NCBI RefSeq assembly: GCF_019236175.1
Contig: NZ_JAFAJM010000009.1
Span: forward strand, 310,001-374,000
Source of the DNA: Chryseobacterium sp.
GTDB taxonomy: Bacteria > Bacteroidota > Bacteroidia > Flavobacteriales > Weeksellaceae
Reading direction: 5' to 3'
DNA: 64,000 bases
Below the pieces are notes generated by a model. That model did no database searches. It was not told where the DNA came from and saw only the letters and a program-made list of their open reading frames with translations. Position 1 is the stretch's first letter. Each line of letters starts with the position of its first letter. The translations under genes and the position numbers were made by a program. Shown here in pieces: positions 58,605-64,000 of this stretch.

Positions 58605-60092
58605 TTAGTTAACAACAAATTTTCTTTCGTTAATCAGTGCTGCAATAGCCAGCATATCCTGACCAATCAGTCTGTCATCTTCCAGTTTGGAAACTTTAGA
58701 ACGAAGAACATCAAAGTTTTCTTCAATGATTTTAGCACATTTTGAAGGTCTTCTGAATTCAAGCCCCTGTGCTGCAAACATTAATTCAACAGCCAGAATG
58801 TTAACCAGATTTCCAAGAACCTGATTGAATTTTCTTCCTGAAATACTTCCCATAGACACATGATCTTCCTGTCCTAAACTTGTAGGAATAGAGTCTGCTG
58901 ATGCGGGAAAACATAGTGTTTTGTTTTCTGTAACCAATGCTGCAGAAGTATATTGGGGAATCATAAATCCTGAATTTAACCCTGAGCTTTCTGTCAGTAA
59001 TCTTGGCAGCCCATATTTTCCTTCCAGTAATAAGTAGCTTCTTCTGTCGGAAATATTTCCTAATTCTGCCGCAGCCAGTGTAGCATAATCTAAAGGTAAA
59101 GCCATCAATTGTCCGTGGAAGTTACCTCCGGAAATGGACTCTTCGGCACTAAGTACAATCGGATTATCCGTTACTGAATTTAATTCTGTTTCTGCCATCG
59201 TTCTAAGATGTTCAAAAGCATTTCTGCTTGCTCCATGAACCTGTGGCACACATCTCATGGAATAAGGATCCTGTACTCTTTCACAGTCTTCGTGGGCTTT
59301 CATATTTTCAGATCCTTTTAAGAACTTCAGCATTCTTGCCGCTACCTTTTTACTTCCTTCAAAAGGTCTGATTTCGTGAAGTTCCTTTTTAAAAGGGCTT
59401 GCAGATCCTCTATAGGCTTCAATACTCATCGCAGCTGTCATATCTGCAAGATCCAGCAGGTATTCAAATTTTTCCAGGCCTTTAATGGCATGAGAAAGAA
59501 TAAACTGTGTTCCGTTGATCAGTCCTAATCCTTCTTTTGGGCCTAATGTCAATGGCTCAAGATTATGCTTCTTCAATACTTCCATGGTATCGGAAAGCTG
59601 ATCTCCTTCCCAAACCTGTCCCAGTCCCAATAAAGGCAATACCAGATGGGCTAAAGGAGCAAGATCTCCGGAAGCTCCTACAGAACCCTGTTCAGGAACT
59701 ACAGGAATGATATCTTTCTCAAGCATCAGAATCATTCTCTCAATAACATCCAGAGAAACTCCTGAAAATCCTTTTGACAAAGCATGTACTTTAGCAATCA
59801 TCATAATCTTTGACAATTCTTTATCAATTGGTTTTCCTACACCTACGGCGTGAGAGATAATCAGGTTATATTGTAACTGAGCTGTTTCATCAGCCGATAT
59901 CTTAGTATCACACAGTGGTCCGAAGCCTGTATTGATTCCATATACACATCTATCGGATTCTACTATTTGCTGTACGTTTTTCTGAGATTTTAAAATTTGT
60001 TCTTTTGCTGCTTTGTTCAGCTTGGCTTTATTAGGTTTTTTACAGATTTCCAGAACATCATGGAAAGTAAAAACATCTACTCCGTATATCAT
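58605..60092 (-). CDS. hutH: Histidine ammonia-lyase
   Basis: Deaminates L-histidine to urocanate, first step of the Hut pathway. The 495 residues carry the MIO-forming tripeptide Ala140-Ser141-Gly142 in PEQGSVGASGDLAPLAHL, the active-site loop YGINTGFG with Tyr51, and ALGL-type segments LALMLPxxGP-like GLGLINGTQFIL and SDRRSYLLLEGKYGLP. Length is normal. No hutU, hutI or hutG is visible within the window, so the gene is separate from the rest of the pathway here. Confidence 0.93.
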   Translation of the reverse strand: MIYGVDVFTFHDVLEICKKPNKAKLNKAAKEQILKSQKNVQQIVESDRCVYGINTGFGPLCDTKISADETAQLQYNLIISHAVGVGKPIDKELSKIMMIAKVHALSKGFSGVSLDVIERMILMLEKDIIPVVPEQGSVGASGDLAPLAHLVLPLLGLGQVWEGDQLSDTMEVLKKHNLEPLTLGPKEGLGLINGTQFILSHAIKGLEKFEYLLDLADMTAAMSIEAYRGSASPFKKELHEIRPFEGSKKVAARMLKFLKGSENMKAHEDCERVQDPYSMRCVPQVHGASRNAFEHLRTMAETELNSVTDNPIVLSAEESISGGNFHGQLMALPLDYATLAAAELGNISDRRSYLLLEGKYGLPRLLTESSGLNSGFMIPQYTSAALVTENKTLCFPASADSIPTSLGQEDHVSMGSISGRKFNQVLGNLVNILAVELMFAAQGLEFRRPSKCAKIIEENFDVLRSKVSKLEDDRLIGQDMLAIAALINERKFVVN

Positions 60093-60222
60093 TTCTAAAA
60101 AATTTCCTTAAAATTAAGCATTTAACAATAATTGGAAAAACTAAATTTTCACCTTATAAAGTTTTATTAAAATAAGTGATTTAATTTATTATTTTTACCG
60201 CCTAATTAACAAACAATAATAC

Positions 60223-60984
60223 ATGAAACTTAAATCTTTACTTCTTGCATTGTGTCTTGCAGGAACTGCTTCTTTCGCACAGAAAGTAAAATATTCTAAA
60301 GAAGAAATCAAAAAAATGGAAACCTATCTCTTCAACGAAGGCTTCAATATTCCCTCTCCTAAAAAGACTTCTACTATTATTTTAAAAGACGGAAGCATTC
60401 ACAAAGGATTTTGTAATAAAATCGAAACCAAAAAAGGACAGATCTACGAAGTAGCCATTAAAGACAGTGCTACAAAGAAGAACGGCATTTTTAATGCAGA
60501 CGAAATCAGTGAAATGTATGTGTATCCGAGCAATGCTGAGAAAATTGCAAAAGTAGCCAAGTACATGGGAAACATCAGAAACTTCGGAACCAAGAAACTG
60601 ACAAAGAACACAAATAATGACAGAATTCATTTTGTGAATCAAACGGTTTCCCTGAAAAATAAAAAAGATGATAAAGAGTTTCTCATGCAGCTTATCAATC
60701 CTGAGTTCAGTGAAATCATTTCCGTTTATCACGATCCGAGAGCTAAAGAAACTACGGGTTTTTCTGTAATGGGTTCTCCGCAGCTTGGCGGTGGAGTTAT
60801 CAAATCCTATTACGTAAAAAAAGGAAATAAAATCATGTGGCTTCACAAAGATGATTTTGAAGATAATTATGATTTTCTTTTCGGTGATAATGCAGAATTT
60901 ATGAAAAAATATCCTAAAAAATCTGCTGAATGGGATTACTTCAGTTTCCTTATCAGTGAATATACTGCAATGAGCAACGGATAA
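60223..60984 (+). CDS. Exported protein of unknown function
   Basis: 253 residues with a signal peptide ending TASFAQ. The mature protein is basic and hydrophilic: KYSKEEIKKMETYLFNEGFNIPSPKKTSTIILKDGSIHKGFCNKIETKKGQIYEVAIKDSATKK, a lysine-rich beta domain, followed by DEFYVY-like EMYVYPSNAEKIAKVAKYMGNIRNFG and LLMQLINPEFSEIISVYHDPRAKETTGF. No domain is recognised. Single gene with its own terminator. Related exported proteins with a KxGxIYEVxIKD pattern seem common in this genus, but their role is unknown. Confidence 0.65.
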   Translation: MKLKSLLLALCLAGTASFAQKVKYSKEEIKKMETYLFNEGFNIPSPKKTSTIILKDGSIHKGFCNKIETKKGQIYEVAIKDSATKKNGIFNADEISEMYVYPSNAEKIAKVAKYMGNIRNFGTKKLTKNTNNDRIHFVNQTVSLKNKKDDKEFLMQLINPEFSEIISVYHDPRAKETTGFSVMGSPQLGGGVIKSYYVKKGNKIMWLHKDDFEDNYDFLFGDNAEFMKKYPKKSAEWDYFSFLISEYTAMSNG

Positions 60985-61005
60985 TCTCCCTCAAGTAAAT
61001 AAATT

Positions 61006-61040
61006 AAACCTGCAGATCATTCTGCAGGTTTTCTTCTTTT
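61006..61040 (+). terminator. Terminator before uvrC
   Basis: AAACCTGCAGA / TCTGCAGGTTT palindrome with TCAT loop, then a T-rich run. Confidence 0.88.
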
Positions 61041-61059
61041 TAAATATAGAAAGTTTCCT

Positions 61060-61067
61060 TAATTTTG
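61060..61067 (+). promoter_or_regulatory. -7 box TAATTTTG for uvrC
   Basis: Exact TAnnTTTG only four bases before the uvrC ATG, predicting transcription at or close to the start codon (leaderless or nearly so). Confidence 0.5.
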
Positions 61068-61071
61068 TTAT

Positions 61072-62865
61072 ATGAATCCTTCTTTAGAATTACAGCTCAA
61101 AACCTTACCTTCCGAACCCGGCGTTTATCGTTATTATGATAAAAACGATCAGTTATTATATGTTGGGAAAGCAAAAAATTTAAAGAAAAGGGTTCTTTCC
61201 TACTTCAATAAAAATCTTTCAGGATACAGAATCAAAATAATGGTCAGTAAAATCCAGCGCCTGGAGACCACCATTGTAAACAGTGAATATGATGCTCTGT
61301 TGTTGGAAAACAATCTGATTAAAGAGCAGAAACCTTTCTACAATGTTATGCTGAAAGATGACAAAACCTATCCATGGATTTGTATTAAAAATGAAGATTT
61401 CCCAAGAATATTTCTGACCCGCAATATCATTAAAGACGGCTCAGAATACTATGGCCCCTATGCGAAAGTACGTCCGGCGAAAATTTTGCTGGATACCATT
61501 AAACATATTTATAAGCTCAGAACCTGCAACCTGAATCTTTCTCCGAATAAAATCGCTGAAGGAAAGTATAAAGTCTGCCTGGAGTATCATATCAAAAACT
61601 GTGAGGGCCCTTGTGAAGATCTTGAGACTAAGGAAGAATATGATGAAAAGGTGGATGCTATTCGTGGAATGATTAAAGGAGATTTCCGGAAAGCAAAAGA
61701 TTATCTGGTAAATCAGATGATGAAACTGGCTTCAAATCTTCAGTTTGAAGAAGCACAAATTATCAAGGAAAGACTGGATATTCTAGAGGATTACCAGGCT
61801 AAAAATACGGTTGTAAATCCTAATATTGACGATGTGGATGTTTTTGGAATGACCAGCGATGAAACGGCAGCTTATGTTAATTTCTTCAAGATAAGAAACG
61901 GAAATATTATCCAGAGTTTTACGACAGAAATCAAAAAAATTCTTGAGGAAACCGATGAAGATATTATGGAAGAAGCTTTGATCGAAATCCGCCAGAAATT
62001 TAGTTCGGATTCAAAGGAAGTTCTGCTTCCTTTCCATTTATCTGTTGAAATCCCCAGTGTTAAGCTGATTGTTCCGAAAGTAGGTGATAAAAAGAGAATT
62101 GTAGAACTCTCTGAAAAAAATGCAAAAGAATACCGTCTTGAAAAACTAAAACAGGTTCAGATCGTTGATCCTGAAAGACATACCAACAGGATTATGGCTG
62201 AAATGCAAAAGCTTCTCAGAATGCCTGTAGAACCAAGACATATTGAGGGCTTTGATAATTCAAATATTCAAGGAACCAATCCTGTTTCCGCTTGTGTAGT
62301 TTTTAAAGACGGCAGGCCCAGTAAAGCGGATTATAGAATTTTTCATCCTAAAACGGTGGAAGGTCCCAATGATTTCGCTACAATGGAGGAGGTTATCTAC
62401 CGCCGCTATAAAAGAATGCTGGATGAGGGTGAAAACCTTCCTCAGCTGATTCTGATTGATGGAGGGAAAGGACAACTTTCTTCTGCGGTAAAGAGCCTGA
62501 GGTTATTAGGCCTTTACGGAAAAATTACAATTGTAGGGATTGCTAAAAGGCTCGAAGAAATTTTCTTCCCCGAAGATCCTATTCCATTGTATCTGGACAA
62601 AAAATCTGAAACACTGAAAATCTTACAAAGAGTAAGGGATGAAGCTCACCGATTTGGGGTCAAACATCACAGAACCAGAAGAAAAAACTCAACGATAAAA
62701 TCTGAACTGGAAGAAATTCCCGGAGTCGGAGAAAAAACGATTGAACTGCTGCTATCTAAGCTAAAATCAGTGAAAAGAATTAAAGAAGCAAATCAGGAAA
62801 CATTGGAAGAGATTTTAGGAAAAACTAAGGCTAAGGTTATTTGGGAATTCTTCAATGCTAATTGA
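61072..62865 (+). CDS. uvrC: Excinuclease ABC subunit C
   Basis: Dual-incision nuclease of nucleotide excision repair. The 597 residues show, in order, the GIY-YIG nuclease GVYRYYDKNDQLLYVGKAKNLKKRVLSYF (17-45) for the 3' cut, a helical UVR segment (LNLQFEEAQIIKERLDILEDYQ-like, about 222-244), and the RNase H-like half with FDNSNIQGTNPVSACVVFKDG, LIDGGKGQLS and HRFGVKHHR for the 5' cut. A C-terminal helix-hairpin-helix (EEIPGVGEKTIELLLSKLKSVKRIKEA) completes it. Not linked to uvrA or uvrB here. Confidence 0.95.
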   Translation: MNPSLELQLKTLPSEPGVYRYYDKNDQLLYVGKAKNLKKRVLSYFNKNLSGYRIKIMVSKIQRLETTIVNSEYDALLLENNLIKEQKPFYNVMLKDDKTYPWICIKNEDFPRIFLTRNIIKDGSEYYGPYAKVRPAKILLDTIKHIYKLRTCNLNLSPNKIAEGKYKVCLEYHIKNCEGPCEDLETKEEYDEKVDAIRGMIKGDFRKAKDYLVNQMMKLASNLQFEEAQIIKERLDILEDYQAKNTVVNPNIDDVDVFGMTSDETAAYVNFFKIRNGNIIQSFTTEIKKILEETDEDIMEEALIEIRQKFSSDSKEVLLPFHLSVEIPSVKLIVPKVGDKKRIVELSEKNAKEYRLEKLKQVQIVDPERHTNRIMAEMQKLLRMPVEPRHIEGFDNSNIQGTNPVSACVVFKDGRPSKADYRIFHPKTVEGPNDFATMEEVIYRRYKRMLDEGENLPQLILIDGGKGQLSSAVKSLRLLGLYGKITIVGIAKRLEEIFFPEDPIPLYLDKKSETLKILQRVRDEAHRFGVKHHRTRRKNSTIKSELEEIPGVGEKTIELLLSKLKSVKRIKEANQETLEEILGKTKAKVIWEFFNAN

Positions 62866-63196
62866 TCACTCTCTGAGCAAACCGCATTTTCTGGCATTAT
62901 CTCAACCAGAGACAAAATACATAAAATCCCTTAAACATTAATAGAAAACACAATAACAAACGGTAAATAATAAAATATTTATCTAAAATATATATTATTT
63001 ATATTTTTTTCGTAATTTAGTATAGCAATTCAATACACTGTGTAATAAAAAACTATGAATGGTTTTTCCTATAACAGTGTTGCAGAATAGATCAGAGACT
63101 ATCATTACGGAGAAAACACATCAGCATATATGAATATAAAAGGCTCTTTTTCAAGAGCCTTTTATACGTATTATTTGTGCAAAGCGGAACAGCTAA
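62866..63196. other. 331-base intergenic region
   Basis: AT-rich after uvrC, with no supported gene. It contains runs such as ATAAAATATTTATCTAAAATATATATTATTTATATT. A bidirectional hairpin terminator lies near its right end (63136-63166). An 11-codon frame at 63055 is too short to support. Confidence 0.6.
63136..63166. terminator. Bidirectional terminator before the last gene
   Basis: AAAAGGCTCT / AGAGCCTTTT arms around TTTTCA. Confidence 0.85.
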
Positions 63197-63949
63197 TTAT
63201 TTTCCTACAAAAACTTCTTTTGAATATTTACCATCTCCCTGAGGAACATCAATAACAATGTTTCCATTTTCAAGATAACCTATCGTTGTGTTTCCATTTT
63301 CCATTTTTACGATAAATACATCTTTTCTCGAAGAGGCTTTAAAGTTGGCAAAAGGAACTGAACTTCCAGATTTAGCCAAGATAAACTGATTACCATCAAT
63401 TTGTATTTTCTGTAAATCAAGTTTTCCGTTCGAAAAGTTATTTGCTGAAACAACTGAAGGAGAAGTAACAACTTCTGAAACAGATGCCTGAACATTGTTG
63501 CTTTCTGCTACAGAAGTCTGAGCCGGTAATATCGCAACAGGGTTTGAAACAGCAACTTTAATCAAGGCTTGCTTTAAAGCATCCTGTAAACCTTCCTCAA
63601 ATTCTTTTATGTCCGAACTTCCTTTAGATTCCAGAACAACTTTACCTTTACAATCCTTCAGTTCAAGCGTTACTTTATTTTTAAATAAGCTTTTGTCCTT
63701 CTGAAGATCAGCACTCAGTACATTACAGGAATTTCCTCGTGCCTCTGAAGGCCATTCATCTTTATCTGTTGATAAAATCACATATTTCTTGCCCGTTAGA
63801 GATTTGGTTAAATAATTTACCAATCCAAAATCTTCCTTTTTAAAGCTTTCAAATGTCGCAGGAACAGATACATATTTATAATCTGAAACCTTTTGACCCA
63901 AAGCCAGTGTTGAACAAACTGCCAACATTACAACTGATATCCTTTTCAT
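63197..63949 (-). CDS. Exported protein with C-terminal beta-rich domain, unknown function
   Basis: About 250 residues when started at the second Met (MKRISVVMLAVCSTLALGQ, a clean signal peptide); an ATG 21 bases upstream is also possible. The mature front has VSDYKYVSVPATFESFKKEDFGLVNYLTKSLTGKKYVILSTDKDEWP, a segment seen in exported Flavobacteriia proteins of unknown role. The middle (about 130-190) is Val/Ser/Ala-rich and looks like a flexible linker. The last 60 residues (KLDLQKIQIDGNQFILAKSGSSVPFANFKASSRKDVFIVKMENGNTTIGYLENGNIVIDVPQGDGKYSKEVFVGK) look like a short beta domain. No catalytic motif. The promoter lies outside the window. Confidence 0.65.
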   Translation of the reverse strand: MKRISVVMLAVCSTLALGQKVSDYKYVSVPATFESFKKEDFGLVNYLTKSLTGKKYVILSTDKDEWPSEARGNSCNVLSADLQKDKSLFKNKVTLELKDCKGKVVLESKGSSDIKEFEEGLQDALKQALIKVAVSNPVAILPAQTSVAESNNVQASVSEVVTSPSVVSANNFSNGKLDLQKIQIDGNQFILAKSGSSVPFANFKASSRKDVFIVKMENGNTTIGYLENGNIVIDVPQGDGKYSKEVFVGK

Positions 63950-64000
63950 TTTATTATTTTTTTTAATCATTTCTGAATGCTCCCATATCCAGTTTCAGAG

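Noticed and set aside
63055..63090. 11-codon frame MNGFSYNSVAE
   Set aside because: Too short, with no promoter box or conserved feature to support it.
1..64000. CRISPR arrays, tRNA or rRNA genes, insertion sequences, prophage
   Set aside because: No regularly spaced direct repeats, cloverleaf with CCA-type acceptor and TTC loop, transposase motif (DDE) or phage structural gene was seen on either strand. A tRNAscan or IS search could still find something missed by eye.

Overview
The window looks like chromosome from a Flavobacteriia member of the Bacteroidota, most likely Chryseobacterium or a close relative. This is inferred from several things: low GC; repeated promoter boxes of the Bacteroidota form TAnnTTTG placed 15-40 bases before start codons; weak ribosome binding sites; a PorP/SprF-type protein of type IX secretion; and family-restricted genes (DUF5606, DUF3822, head-GIN DUF2807, Pycsar-type TM effector). 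I saw no rRNA, tRNA, CRISPR array, insertion sequence or prophage. Most of the window is core or lineage genes in short operons closed by clear hairpin terminators.

Layout. 1-2.4 kb: end of the respiratory complex I operon (nuoM partial, nuoN). 2.6-4.9 kb: GAF-domain protein. 4.9-13.4 kb: the most accessory-looking part, with a secreted beta-helix protein, an HD-domain/Pycsar-TM fusion, a 1238-residue calcineurin-phosphoesterase/outer-membrane-barrel fusion, an exported lectin- or C1q-like candidate and a propeller-like lipoprotein. 13.4-16.0 kb: mazG, DUF5606, def-ruvX. 16.1-17.5 kb: sixA-like phosphatase overlapping a lipoprotein archaemetzincin. 17.6-22.8 kb: beta-lactamase-fold hydrolase, a small exported protein, YfcE-type phosphoesterase, Smr protein, DUF3822 and an outer-membrane protein. 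22.9-24.5 kb: rsmD and a divergent HxlR/nitroreductase pair sharing twin operators. 24.5-36 kb: murI, a MuiA-like DUF4139 protein, hemW, porP/sprF, rluD, a PASTA protein, ddl, coaD, a TRIC channel, a TPR-like protein, folA. 35.3-39.8 kb: lemA with two TPM genes, then a kefF/kefC-type pair. 39.8-46 kb: DUF2807 lipoprotein, M3 peptidase, ychJ-like, slyD, VF530, a 50-residue basic protein. 45.6-49.8 kb: sbcDC. 49.9-52.3 kb: two tandem LLM flavin oxidoreductases. 52.5-64 kb: S9 dipeptidyl peptidase, yceI, extradiol dioxygenase, S8 lipoprotein protease, GNAT, hutH, exported proteins, uvrC.

Functional threads. Envelope and cell wall (murI, ddl, PASTA protein, PorP/SprF, barrel proteins, several lipoproteins), peptide breakdown (M3, S9, S8 and archaemetzincin enzymes, most with export signals), nucleic-acid maintenance (sbcDC, uvrC, ruvX, Smr, rsmD), cofactor biosynthesis (coaD, folA, hemW) and redox or ion stress (HxlR/nitroreductase, KefFC, LLM enzymes).

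Most interesting points: the orphan HD-PycTM protein divergent from the phosphoesterase-barrel fusion with only 26 bases between starts; perfect 19-bp twin operators at the HxlR locus; a lipid-anchored archaemetzincin; an S8 protease with Gly at the expected oxyanion Asn and an internal CxxCH; an RsmD with DAPF in motif IV; and a repeated trap in which the TTG ending the -7 box looks like a start codon. Coordinates and motifs were read by eye; family names rest on motif recognition, not on searches.
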